Below, piece after piece: positions 23,031 through 34,224 of a stretch of DNA of 64,000 bases. The stretch covers positions 2,418,001 through 2,482,000 of the forward strand of contig SPDT01000007.1 in NCBI GenBank assembly GCA_008477525.1. The letters run 5' to 3'. Every line of letters starts with the position of its first letter. Within the stretch, counting starts at the first letter, position 1. Under the pieces are notes generated by a model. That model was not told where the DNA came from. It made no database searches and saw only the letters and a program-made list of their open reading frames with translations. The position numbers and the translations under genes were made by a program. The stretch is from Hypomyces perniciosus. Taxonomy: Eukaryota; Ascomycota; Sordariomycetes; Hypocreales; Hypocreaceae.

Positions 23031-23246
23031 ATGTGCTTCCAACATATTGGCATGCTCATCTGCGCCGAGTGCGCTAGAAGAATCTCTGAACTTCCCACAG
23101 GCACGGCGCCGTGCTCTCGCGCGTGCGGCAAGTTTGTCTCCAAGATGACGGATCAGCAGGTTAAGGGGCTCTGTGCCGTCTGCGCGGCGAAGAAGGAAGC
23201 GAGTGCCAGGGCGGCGATGGCGCTAAACCGACGCTTTTCGAAGTGA
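23031..23246 (+). CDS. 71-aa cysteine-rich protein
   Basis: Intronless, 71 aa, unrecognised. Seven cysteines occur at positions 2, 11, 14, 28, 32, 47 and 50. CAEC (11-14) and CAVC (47-50) are CxxC pairs, and CSRAC lies between them. This spacing suggests a small zinc-binding fold (inference). There is no signal peptide, so cytosolic or nuclear location is more likely than secretion. The start follows a very pyrimidine-rich leader of about 300 bp, like those of real genes here, and the C-terminal helix (KKEASARAAMALNRRFSK) is basic. Confidence 0.6.
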   Translation: MCFQHIGMLICAECARRISELPTGTAPCSRACGKFVSKMTDQQVKGLCAVCAAKKEASARAAMALNRRFSK

Positions 23247-23725
23247 AACCCGCAAGGGCGAATGAATGGGGAGTATACGGTATGTTTGGTGAGGCTTGTC
23301 GGAGGTTTTGCATGAGACTGATCTTTTGTGTAGAACGGTCGGATGAGGTTGGTGATGCTGAATGGAGTGGGGGGTAACTCTCCTATTTTTCTTTGTTGTT
23401 TTTGGGCTGTTTCAACATTGGGGCTCTCTTCACGGTGACCTTTGAGGATGTTTGACTTGAACTTGACGTTCAGGTGATGTGAGTTTGATGTGCCCCTTTT
23501 CCTTCACAGCAGGAGTGGCACCCGAATTCGGATGGGGACGAAGATTGTCATGACGCTTGCCAGAATAATGAACTGTTTCACTAAGAAATATTCCCCCATG
23601 TCATGGTTAAGAGAAACAGCTGTCCCCTTAGTCAAAGCGTAGAGGGTATCGCTCTGTACTGGAGAGAATGTGGACTCGACGCAGAGTCATATATGACCAT
23701 GTAAACAGCGAGTTTAGAAGTTTCC
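23247..23725. other. short convergent intergenic spacer
   Basis: 3' flanks of the 71-aa gene (+) and the LrgB-like gene (-). Nothing recognised. Confidence 0.5.
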
Positions 23726-25667
23726 TTAGACGCCGGCGAGTGACCTGATAATAGTCACCATAGGGGGTATCGACGTAAACAACACCGTCACAGTGCCAAA
23801 CAAACTCATCGACAGCGTCGACAGAGCCGCTGCACGAGGATCTGTCCTAAGGAGCTGTGCTGTCGCTATCGCACTCGAGTTGACTCCTAAAGAGACCCCT
23901 CGAGTAACATAGTCGTCTGAGAATCATCTTGTTAGTCCTCCCCCCATCACGAAAAAAACTGCCATCTTGAGGGAGAAGTGGTAGGGCTCTCACCTTCAGG
24001 AATCCTCAGCCAATCCAGAAATTGCTTTCCAATCAGCGCTCCCAAGATACCACTCACAATAGCTACCGCCGCCACGGTGTTCGTATCGCCACCCAGGTTC
24101 TTCGTCGCAGGGAGAGCCAAAGCGAGAGTCAGGCTTCGCGCCGTAAACGCCAGGCTTCTCTCCACAGAAATACCTATGGCGACACACAGCGGCGGATAAG
24201 CGAACAGCGAGGCAATAGAAATGAGCACATTCGGCACAACAATGGAGACGAAGTGCTCCTTGAGCTCGCGTCTGTACTGAAACATAGGCAGCGCCAGGGA
24301 TACGATGCTCGCGTCTAGGAGAGATGAGAAGACATCTCCAGCTCCAGGCAGAACATGGTGTTGGTGCGGCTCCCCCCAGAGGACGAGGTACGTCGAGCCT
24401 GTTTTATACGCCCTGAGTCCTGCGTTGAGATTATCGCCGCGGATTTCTGCCAGAGGCCATATCACAAAGACGGTAATGAAGGCCGCGACGAGTACGGGGT
24501 GGAGATACTGTCTCCAAGTCAAGGGGATGGCCAGGGCTGTCATGAAGGCGACAACGCTGGCGGCGAGGTGTATGGGCATAGCATATCCAGCTACGTAATA
24601 CACTGGGAAGCCAACGAACAGAAAAACCGCAACGAAAATGGCCAGATCGAAGTTGGCAGTCAACAACGCGGCCCAGCGCTTCGCTCTAGGTGGTGGGGGG
24701 GGGATTCTGCGGGTATTCTCGACGGATAGAGGACGTGTCCGTTGAAATCCTATTTGACGATCCATGTTGAGAGTAATGGCGATCTTGTAGTCTCAGTTGA
24801 GGAGGAGTCTGCGGGACGTCAGGGGATGGCGATTGGGCGATGGAGGCGGAGGAGGGTTGCAATAGCCCAGATGAAGAGACTCCTCCTGATAGACTGGTCG
24901 CCCCGGACTGATTAGCGGAGACAGCGCCGCCATCTAGGAGGATACCGTCTGTGTCTTCGCCCAATTCTTCCGCTCTCTGGACCTGAGCCCGCTTCGAAGA
25001 GCCGAGGGCGAGTTGAAGCCCTCGAGTTAGATATGCAGCCAGGACCATCATGACGAAGAAACCAACAACTAAACGACACGTTCTCGGTCAGTATTCAAGC
25101 TTCAAGCTTTCCGAGCCCATGAGATATATAAAGACCTACCGAAGACTGCGATAATCTTCATCACCTCAACAACGCCAATCGAAGGACTCAAAGGCAACAT
25201 CACAAAAGCCGGCGCGAAGAAGACATTGATCCACCTCAGCGACCATCCGGCCTAACAAAGCTCAACAACCCAACAAGAAGAAAGCAAGCCAAGGGAAAGG
25301 AAACTTACAGCAACATCAATAAGAGCCACCAGCTTCCTCGTCCTATGTCCCCCAATCACCGCTTCGCAGGCCAATAACCCCAGGAACAGTAGCAGGAGGC
25401 ACGCAACGGACGCTGGGAACGACACATTTACTTTCTTAAACAACAAATCGATGCCAAAGCACGCCGTCAGCATGGCCAAAACGCCAGCCGGTACGAAGAT
25501 CCATGTGCGGAGGAACGCCTCAGATTGCGAAGCCGTGGCCTATATATAAGTGATAACATTAGATTTATAAGCGCATATGAGTGTGTTCTCAGAGACAGAG
25601 ACAGGAGAGTTTTTACCATCTTAACGGCCAAGAAAACATCGTTTGCGATGGGTCGTCGCCAACCCAT
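23726..25667 (-). CDS. LrgB-like membrane protein (frame break in homopolymer)
   Basis: Fungal member of the LrgB/CidB superfamily, which includes the plastid glycolate/glycerate transporter PLGG1. Exons are 25667-25617, 25539-25309, 25251-25140, 25068-23994 and 23916-23726. The N-terminal half has several hydrophobic helices (FVPAGVLAMLTACFGIDLLF, SVACLLLLFLGLLACEAV, PLSPSIGVVEVMKIIAVF). A hydrophilic Ser/Pro linker follows. The C-terminal half is the LrgB domain, with the blocks GDVFSSLLDASIVSLALPMFQYRREL, SLAFTARSLTLALALPATKNLGGD and, in the last exon, DDYVTRG...SLSMSLFGTVTVLFTSIPP. As written, exon 4 changes frame at nine Cs (plus-strand Gs 24695-24703). One C fewer would make the parts continuous, about 552 aa. 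The alternatives are an assembly error, a real frameshift or an unseen intron. Transport of small organic acids is family inference. Confidence 0.82.
24695..24703 (-). other. frame-changing homopolymer in the LrgB-like gene
   Basis: Nine consecutive Gs on the plus strand. The upstream frame (…REYPQN, then prolines) hits a stop two codons past the run. The downstream frame (prolines, then RAKRWAALLTANFDLAIF) carries the LrgB domain. The exon sums are one base out of phase with the last exon only because of this run. Confidence 0.75.
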
Positions 25668-27297
25668 TTTTAACAGATGCAGGTTTCAATGAACAATTAA
25701 TTCTATTGATTCCAAAGATGACGGCTACCAAGAGAGAAGATGTGTTGAATAGGGCTTTGTTGATATACTTTATTTATCCCCGGCCGTCTAAACGAAAAAG
25801 GTGCCGAGGCTTCAACTAATCAATGGTCGATAATACTAGTATTATATAGATAGCAACGAGTAAGAAACGAAAAAGCTGATAAAAGGTTGTCTAATTGGGA
25901 TTTTGATAGAATACAGAAAGAGGAATTGACAAGACATTTTTACTTTTTAAAGCTATGGGGTGTTGGTTATCTCGTCAAAGCATCACCGTCATCGGCATCG
26001 TTTCGACATATGCCACTCGCTTACTCATAGTAATAGTACTAGGCGAGAAGTCAGTGCTTGGGCTGATCCCGAACCACTCCGATGCTCGGGATTTCCAGTT
26101 GGCCGACTTGAAAATAGCGTCACTGCAAGATGGTATAGAGAGATAAGAGAGAAAAGGGGGTCCTTTCCATTTGCCTAACCAGATAAGAGCTATATCTATC
26201 TACCTCACCAGTTCCAAAATCTCCCACTAGACACAAAGATGATGAATTCCTGCGTCCGCCGAGAGTCTTGAGCCAGTCCGAAAGCTATCAAGTCCCCTCT
26301 TCTGGTCCCCTTTTCCCTCCCAATTTTTTTTTATGTTCTTGTCTGGTTTTTAGTCATTTTCCTCCTTGCTTCATTTCCACCAACCCTGTCATTCGTCAAA
26401 CCATTGATCGTTCCTTGTCACAAATTGCCATTTGTTGAAACAACAGGACGTGTAGCGTTCAAACCGTTTTTGACAGGAATCCAGGGCAGTGGACATCTGT
26501 CCGAAGTAGCAATTCGTTCCTCCAAAACATCAAAATGCGTCTCGAAGGATGTCTCCTCCGATCTCATCAAGATACGTTTCGTCCAACGTAGTAATGTCGT
26601 CAAAAAAGGTATCATGCCTGCCTTCTCCGATGCGCCCACCGATCCCTTCAACAAAAAATCGCAATATTCTCCGCGCACAAGCGAGGAGTAAGCAGAAAAT
26701 GTGCTGAGAGAATACCTGATACGCCTCGCATATCTCCACCACTTCCGGCGTCTACACGCCGACTCCGTCTAGCACATCCGTCCGTCCGCCTGTCCGTCCA
26801 TCCGTCCATCCGTTATAAAAGGGTATCCACGCCGCCTCGTCCTGCCCAAATCCTTTTTGCCTCCCCATGCCCTTCTTTATCCGTAAATACCAGCGGCCAG
26901 GTAGAAACAAAAAATGACTTCCAGAGCCGATAGTAGAATGAATGGTATAGGTCGACAAAGGCGATGCGCCGCCAAAGGCAAAAATCAAGAAAAAAGAGAC
27001 GTAGCGACGAGCTCGCCTTTCAAGAGTATAATGTCTTTCGTGTTCGCTCGCTTGCGCGATTTGTGAAGAGAGTGAGAGAGAGTTCCGACGAGGACCCAAG
27101 AATGCGGTGTGGTCGTCGTCCATGAGCAATGAAGTGCGGTTCGCCGTTCCGTCCGTTCGCCAAAAGTCGTGCGGATAATGTACAATCCAACAATAAAACA
27201 TAGCCCCAATCCCTACAGAAAATTCACGTTAAAAATCAAAAGAAAAAAGCCCACCCCTATTGCCGCCCACCGTTATGCATGAATGAGGGAAGATGAA
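25668..27297. other. 1.6-kb intergenic stretch
   Basis: It includes the upstream region of the LrgB-like gene and the downstream region of Dhh1. A TCCG/TCCA-type tetranucleotide repeat lies at about 26777-26814. Short frames at 26.4-27.2 kb have no recognisable domain. Confidence 0.5.
26777..26814. repeat. TCCG/TCCA tetranucleotide repeat
   Basis: Imperfect tandem TCCG units with TCCA variants and a CCTG interruption. Confidence 0.8.
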
Positions 27298-28979
27298 TTA
27301 AGATTGAGGATCGCGGGGCTGACCACGACCTCGGCCGCCGCCGCCACGGCCACGGTAACCACGTCCACGGCCTCCTCCTCGTCCTCCTCGCCCGCCATTG
27401 AATTGCGAGTTGCCGTTCTGCTGGCCGTTCTGGCCCTGCCAGTTACCTTGCGTCTGCTGCTGCTGTGGCTGCTGCGGCTGAGATGGATACGATTGCTGAG
27501 TTGCCTGCTGTGGTTGGATGCTTCTCGGGGGAAGGTTCGAGATAGGGCGGGGAATGGACTCCGGATTCTCGTAGACGTAGAGGCTCTTGTCGATACTCGC
27601 GGGAATTGGCTGAATCTCTGTGCCAAGATCCCTCTCAATGTTGTAGAGGTTGAATCGGTCGTCCCAGTTAATCAGGTTGATAGCCAGACCAAGGTGACCG
27701 AATCGACCGGATCGACCGATTCGGTGGAGGTAGGTTTCAGCATTCTTGGGGAAATCAAAGTTGATGACGACATTGACAGCCTGGATATCAATACCTCGGG
27801 TGAGAAGGTCTGAACAGACCAGGTTTCGGCACACACCATTGCGGAAGTCGTGGAAGACACGGTTACGAGCTTGCTGCTGCATTCTCGCATGACTGTAGAA
27901 GCACGAGTAGCCAAGTTCGGTAATCTTCTTGGCAAGTAGCTCGACTCGGTTGGTCGAGTTGCAGAAGATGATGGATTGGTTGATTTGAAGCTTTGAGAAG
28001 AGTGTGTTCAAGCAGTGGACCTTCTGCTTTTCTTCGACGAAGGCGTAGTACTGGGTGATACCCCGCAGGGTGAGTTCATCCATGAGGTTGATTTCGTAAG
28101 GGCTGTTCATGTTCTTATCGGAGAAGTCCTTGACAGAGAGAGGGAAGGTGGCGGAGAAGAGCATAACCTGTCGGTCCTTGGGGTGGAACTGGAGCAACTG
28201 CTCGATAACGGGGGTGAATTCGATTGACAGAAGCTTGTCAGCTTCGTCCATGATGAACATGGGGCACTCGCTCAGATCTGCAACATTCTTTCCTGCAAGA
28301 TCGAGGATTCTGCCCGGAGTACCGACCACAATATGGACGGGTTCCTGTAAACGAAGAATGTCATCTCGCAAGCCAGTACCACCAGTCGTGACCATGACGT
28401 TGATGCCGAGGTGCTTACCCAATGTCTTGCAGACCTGTGACGTCTGCATGGCGAGCTCTCGTGTGGGGACAAGGATGAGACATTGGATCTTGGACACCTT
28501 TGGATTGATGCGTTCCAAGGCGGGGATGACAAAGGCCGCCGTCTTGCCGGTGCCGTTCTTTGCTCGGGCCAAAATATCTCGTCCAGTCAATGCGACGGGA
28601 ATGGCTTCTTCTTGGATGGGGGAGGGCTTTTCGAAACCAGCTTCGAAAATGCCCATGAGCAGATCTCGCTTTAACGCAAAGTTCTCAAACTCGAGGCCCT
28701 TGGTTTTTGTGACATCCTAGGATGGAACAGTTTGGTCAGCAAACGTGGTGGGATGGAAAAGAGAGGGCCAAGGACAAACCTCTGTTTGTTGCCTAGTATC
28801 CTTGGTGGGAATCTTCAGGCTCTTCTTCCAGTCGTCGCTCCGCGCAGGAGCACCATCACTATATCCCCATCAGTCAGTACGCGTATTCCCCCACGATGGG
28901 CTCCCCTCCTGAGGGGAGAAGCAAGGCTGCCTGACCTGAGCTGGGTGTTTTTCAGCTGATCTGCTAGCTGGCTCGCCAT
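27298..28979 (-). CDS. dhh1: DEAD-box RNA helicase Dhh1
   Basis: DDX6/Dhh1-type helicase that represses translation and promotes mRNA decapping in P-bodies. Exons are 28979-28936, 28858-28780 and 28716-27298, summing to 514 codons (513 aa); introns are 77 and 63 nt. Visible motifs are the Q motif region [14 protein letters not shown], Walker A AKNGTGKT (about 92-99), [22 protein letters not shown] (about 195), SAT, the ARGID-equivalent [14 protein letters not shown], and [10 protein letters not shown] (about 370). The family-specific PVPKxK-like N-terminus is replaced by [24 protein letters not shown]. The C-terminal 85 residues are Gln/Pro-rich and end in an RGG tract, a disordered tail expected to aid condensate formation. 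Confidence 0.97.
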
Positions 28980-29814
28980 CTTGATTCTAATCCTCCGGTC
29001 CGCAAGGTATCCGGGTTGTTTGTGTCTATGAGTTGTTGCAAAACTGCAAGCGGACGGGCGTGCTGTCGACCTCTGAACCCGGGAGGAGGTGGTGGTCGAG
29101 GGGTCGTTTCTTTTTTGGGGCGTGCGTGGTGTGAATGTGGGTATGCGGGAGGGCAATTCAGTTGGTGATGAGGTGCCCGGTTTCTTCTGGAGTGGTGACG
29201 CTTCCTATGTTCGTCTTTGCTTGATTACGTGGCGCAGCGGCCCTGGACTCGTGGGTGAGGAGATGTTGCGTGGGCTGGGAGAGGTGGTGAAGAGGATTGA
29301 TGAGCGGGCTCAGGATTGCAGTGGAAGGGTGACGATGTGCGACCAACTGCGAAGAAGCATTTTGGTGTGTATCACGTGACCGTCGGGATGGTCAGAGGTT
29401 TCCGAAGAGCCTCACGTTCAGTTGACCGCTTTGGTGGTATTGGGAGCAAAATGGGAAGAAAATATGAGTCGTTATTGTGCAAAGGATGTTTATTTTCATC
29501 CTATTCACTTCATGCGTCTCGTGCCTAAGCGGTTGATGTAGACAGACAGACAGATGCTATTAGAAAATTCACTGTTCTAGTGATGATTTGTTGATTCAAT
29601 CTACCTAGGTATTATCGGCCGTTGAATAACTGACCAAATGTAAGTAAGAAAAAGAAAGAGGGCAAAAGTGCTGCTGGGTAAATAAAAACCCGGCCCTTAT
29701 TGGGGCATGTATCATACAAGTCATTCATCCATCCTTCAACACAGGTAATAATAGCGCAAGACACCTTTTCCTCCCATGCATCCATACATCCATCCAACAA
29801 AAAGAAACGGAAAA
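28980..29814. other. Dhh1 promoter and ACAD 3' flank
   Basis: It contains the palindromic TCACGTGA element (29372-29379) and a short GACA repeat (29541-29554). No gene was recognised. Confidence 0.5.
29372..29379. promoter_or_regulatory. TCACGTGA element upstream of Dhh1
   Basis: Perfect 8-bp palindrome with a CACGTG core, 393 bp upstream of the Dhh1 ATG. It fits a bHLH (Cbf1-like) site. The same octamer recurs upstream of two other genes in this window. Confidence 0.4.
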
Positions 29815-31670
29815 TTACAACTTCATGCCCATGGCCTTGGCCACCCTCAGACTCTGCCTCATGCTCAGGTCCAGCATAATCTCCTCGCTACCTCCGGGGA
29901 TGGCATAGGCCCTGACATCACGGTACAGCCTCTCGACCTTGCCGCCCTGGCCGCCACGAGAGTAACTAAGACCGCCGAAGATCTGACTGGCCTCGCGGGC
30001 ACAGAACTCAAAGGTAACGGTAGACTGAGCCTTGAGGCTTGCAATTGGCCCACCCAGCCGCAACATGGCCTCGGTCTCGCCCATCTTGTCGCACTGGTAG
30101 ATGAGGTTCTCCAGCCAGTTGTACGAGGCCTCGATCTGGCGAGCCATGTGCGCCAGCTTCATGCGGATGACGGGGTGCTCAATGAGCTTCTTGCCAAAGG
30201 TGCGGCGCTTGTTGGCGTACTTGACGGACTCCTCGAAGCAGACACGAGAGAAGCGCAGGCACTGGATAATGATGCCCATACGCTCGTGGTTAAAGTTGGT
30301 CATGATGACTGCGAAAGACATGGTTGGTTAGTCATGTGAGGCATACAAACGGCGATAAACTGCAAATCTTACCTCGGAAACCCTGGTTCTGCTTGCCCAG
30401 CAAGTTCTCAACGGGCACCTTGACATCCTCAAAGGTGATGTAGGTTGTACCACTGGACCAAACACCCTGGCAGTCCATGCGACGGGTAGTGACGCCGGGG
30501 CCGCGCTCAATGAGCAGCAGACTGACGCCGTTCATGCCAGGTCCGCCGGTTCGGACCGCAGTAGTGAAATAGTCGGCCCAAATACCATTGGTGATCCACT
30601 TCTTCTCACCGTTGACAATGAAGTGCTTGCCATCCTCGCTCAGCTTGGCCTCGCAGGTCAGGTTAGCGACATCACTTCCAGCATCAGGCTCAGTGATGGC
30701 CAAGCAGATGCGCTTATCGCCGCTCAAGATACCAGGGACGATGCGGTCCTTGAGGGCCTTGGAACCGAACTTCATGAGCGGCGGGCCACCGATGCCGAAG
30801 CCGCCAATGATGTTCCAGACGAAACCACCGGAGCCGGTACGCGACAGCTCATCGGTCAGCACCAGCTCGTGGAAGAGATCCCACTTCTCGGCAGGTACCG
30901 ATTTGATGCCGGGGGCATACTGCGTGGGGTACTTGATGCCCAAAAGACCAGCCAGGTAACCCCGGCGGCCCATCTCCTTGTAGATCTCCTCAGGCACACG
31001 CTTAGCCTCATCCCACTCAGTGACGTGAGGCTCAATCTCAGCATCTATCCACTCTCGAAGTTCGGCCCGCAGAGCAGCGTGCGTCTCGTTGAAGTAAGGC
31101 GAGTGGTACTGTGTCACGCCAGATGTATCAGCCAACCGATCGCTCCAAGGAAACGTAATACTCTACTCAATCATGATGCTTGAATATTTACTACTCACGT
31201 TCTGGTACCAGCTGGGGTCGGCGAAAGGAATCAGATCACCAAAGGCCTCAAGAGGCTCCGACTCCTCCTCACTGCTGCTACTGCTAGGTGTCTCGGCCTT
31301 GACGACAGGCTTAGGAGCAGGGGCCGCCTTAGGCTCGGGCTTGGGCTCCTCCTTGGGCTTGGTGTCAAGGGAGCCGACCTGCAGCCTGGCCTTGTACTTC
31401 TTGAGAATGCCCTCGTTGTGGTACTTCCAGAACTGCTTTGACGCATCCTTTCCAGCGACGCGCTGCAGAATCTTCTTGCCACCTGTTGTTCACACAAAAT
31501 TGTTAGATTTACTGTGAATTGGTCTCTGAGCGCTGGCGGGAAATAAGCGACGTACCAGGGTGGTCGTCCTGGAACTTGGTAATATCATATACATCGCCAT
31601 CGATGGTGATGTACATGCTATCGCCCTTGTTGTGCGACGCAACGTCGCTAGCCGTGAAGATCTTGGACAT
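29815..31670 (-). CDS. cytochrome b5/acyl-CoA dehydrogenase fusion
   Basis: Exons are 31670-31556, 31482-31199, 31108-30373 and 30308-29815, summing to 543 codons (542 aa). Residues 1-75 form a cytochrome b5 domain, with heme ligands H37 (DDHPGG, split by intron 1) and H60 (WKYHNEG). A Pro/Lys/Glu-rich linker (about 80-125) joins it to a full acyl-CoA dehydrogenase domain (about 140-542). That domain shows LAITEPDAGSDVANL (FAD/substrate loop), KKWITNG, and the C-terminal helical block with RTFGKKLIEHP and QIFGGLSYSRGGQGGKVERLYRDVRAYAIPGGSEEIM. FAD-dependent oxidation of an acyl-CoA, with the b5 module passing or receiving electrons, is inference. The usual EGT catalytic-glutamate site reads PGG here. 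The C-terminus is -MKL, close to a peroxisomal PTS1 signal. Confidence 0.93.
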
Positions 31671-32917
31671 GATAGGCGGATTATGGGGGACGAAATAAGG
31701 ATGGAGATGGACTAGATGGAAAAGGAAACAAGATACGGGAGCGAGAAGATGGAGAGGTCCATCTTATTATTTAACTTCTCCTTCGGCAAATAGACGTCAA
31801 TCACATGTTAGCTGGCTGTGAGACAAAGGTCATTGTGGTAGTAGTACTAATACTAGTATTACTACTTCGTACCTCGCCCTCCAGACGAGTGCAAGGGGCA
31901 CGGAAGCCGCACAACTAACTCCGGATTCTCCCCCACAAAATCATGCAGAGGCTTGTGGAGGTATTAAGCCGCCAGCTTGGCTATGCACTCGTATTATGCT
32001 TAGCTGCAGAAACACTACTCCGTGGCACTACGGAGGACAGAGTACTAGTACTTCGTACTCCTTGTAATGTCAAAGTCTACCAAGTATTATGTAGTCTCCG
32101 ACGACGGCTGTCCGCTTAGTGCAGATAGGTAGCCCCCCATACAAACTTCTATGACCCGGTACATCGCTGCTCCGGGAGCTTTTGCAGCCGCATTCATGCA
32201 CGTGAAAAAGAAAACGGAGCTCCACTGATGTCATGGGACCCCAGTAAATCCGCAGTGGGGAAATGCCGAGGTTCGTTCTGTCAACAACCGCAACCCGCTG
32301 CCAGTCAAAAGGCCAGTCAGAAGGCCAGCATTGCCAAACAATCCACGGAGCACACCGAACTCCCCCCTGAAGGCTTTCTAGAAGTGGTGCGAGCTCCGAA
32401 ACCGTGCGTCTCGGATTCTCAGCGTCAGGTGACCGGCTCAGTCTGGCTTCGGCTGTCAACCCACCGAGCATACATACCTACCTACGACTGCATGTGTAAT
32501 AGTAGTAGTATTTCGATTCCGTCGAAAACGGACATCTACCCGCACATGCTTCCCCTAGACCCTTCCTTCTGCAGCACCTTGCCTGGTTAACTCAGTAACG
32601 GTAACACGGACCTGCATGAGGACCTTGAAGGGTCACAATGGAACGAGGCTCAGAGCTCTCGTGCTACCAAGACTAGCCACCGTCTCGTCTTGTCTCGTCT
32701 CTTTCACAAGTGGAAGGATTCTCCTGGGCCGATTTTCAATTTCATAGTACATAGTAGTACGAGTAGTAAGTAGTAAAATGCATACCGATCCCAATGCCGA
32801 GACCTTACCACGCGCCAGAAACTCCCTGTGTCCCGTAGCTAAATCATGTGAACCATCCAGCTGTAATGTCCCTCCCAATGTTCTATTTTATCGGTACAAT
32901 TCTCCCCAATTGCTCGA
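31671..32917. other. 1.2-kb intergenic stretch
   Basis: Upstream region of the b5-ACAD gene and 3' flank of FEN1. Two dispersed palindromes lie at 31863-31872 and 32048-32058. Nothing else was recognised. Confidence 0.5.
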
Positions 32918-34224
32918 CTATGCCGTGCCGCGAGGCTTTGCCTTGGCCGCGGCCTTTTCCTTCTTCTCCTGCTTCAGCTTCTTCTTCTTTTCCTCATTCT
33001 TCTCGTCCAACTTGCGCTTATGCGCCGCCCTCTCTGCCTCGGTCTTGGGCACGGGTTTGAAAAATCCTTCCAATCGCGCTTGCTGGGAGCTCTTTAGGTT
33101 TTTCTCGAGTCTTGCGCCTGCACTGCGAACGCGGTCCTCTGAAAACCCCTTCTCTGTGACAAGGAATTGGACGAGTCCCTCCATATCCGGCTTCTCCCAC
33201 TTAAAGTCACACAGGGGATCGTCGGCCTGTCGGACATCAGGGCGGAAGAAGAGCTCGCGGGCATCTTGATATGGCCAGTCCTCCGGCAATGTGTACTTCT
33301 TTTTGGAATCCTTTTCAAAGGCTTCGACGACCTTTTCCAGAGAGCCGTACTCTCGAATAAGCTTCAGGGCTGTGGTGGGACCGACCTTCGGGACAGGGTC
33401 GAGATAATCGCAGCCAAGTAGGATACAGAGGTCGACAAACTAAGATTGGCATTGTCAGCAAGCTGCCGAGGAACAGTAATATGGGTCATGGGTACATACC
33501 TGCTCGCGCTCCATGTTCAGGCCCTCCAGGACCTTGTCAAGTCGGATTTCCTGGATAGGCTCCTTTCTCTGCTCGCTAAAGGTAAGATGGCGCAGCAAAA
33601 TTGGCGTATTGAAGCAGAGCGTATCCATGTCCTCACTCGCCGCCGCAAACACCTTCCCAGCCCTCGCCAACACCGCGCATTGCGCCTCAGCCTCTGTCGG
33701 CGCAATGATGAACGGAATGCCCATCAGCTTAAGCAGGCGCTGGCACTCCGCGTTGTGCTCCCGAGTTACTCGGACCGTCCGCCTAGAGAACTTCTCGATG
33801 TCCTCGGCCGTTCCCGTCTCCTTGGCTTCCTCGAGGCCCTCGGTGGCTTCTTGCTTGCGCTGGAATCGCTTCGCCAGCTCTCCCGACTTGAGCTTCGGTG
33901 GCGCGCCATCGAACACGTAGAGTGGCTTGATACCATTGTCGACCATGCGCAGGGTGCGATAGAACATTCCCATCAGGTGCGACGTTGTCTCGCCGCTGTC
34001 GTTCATAAGCTGCTGTCCATCAGACCGGACGGCGATCAAAAAGCTGTAAATGCTCATAGACGCATCCTAGTTCCCCCCTTCAATTAGTTGAAGGACGCCA
34101 ATGAGGGGGGATGGTATGGACGTACGATAGCAACTTTGCGACCAAATTGATTCTTGATCTCACCCTCTTTGATGGCATCCGGAGCCTCCTCCTTGATAAT
34201 CTGGAAGAGTTGTTTAATACCCAT
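32918..34224 (-). CDS. fen1: flap endonuclease 1 (FEN1/Rad27)
   Basis: Structure-specific nuclease that removes 5' flaps during Okazaki-fragment maturation and long-patch base-excision repair. Exons are 34224-34126, 34066-33500 and 33439-32918, summing to 396 codons (395 aa), close to the usual length. The start is fixed by the invariant [15 protein letters not shown], whose free N-terminal Met-Gly region is part of the fold. Catalytic acids are visible at D34 (first codon of exon 2) and D86 (VFDGAPP), and in [22 protein letters not shown] and [18 protein letters not shown]-binding PIP box, QARLEGFF, lies at 342-349. The tail is Lys-rich, as in other FEN1 proteins. Confidence 0.97.

Noticed and set aside
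32918..33289. Separate small gene at the 3' end of FEN1
   Set aside because: It is simply the C-terminal part of FEN1 exon 3, in frame with the rest.
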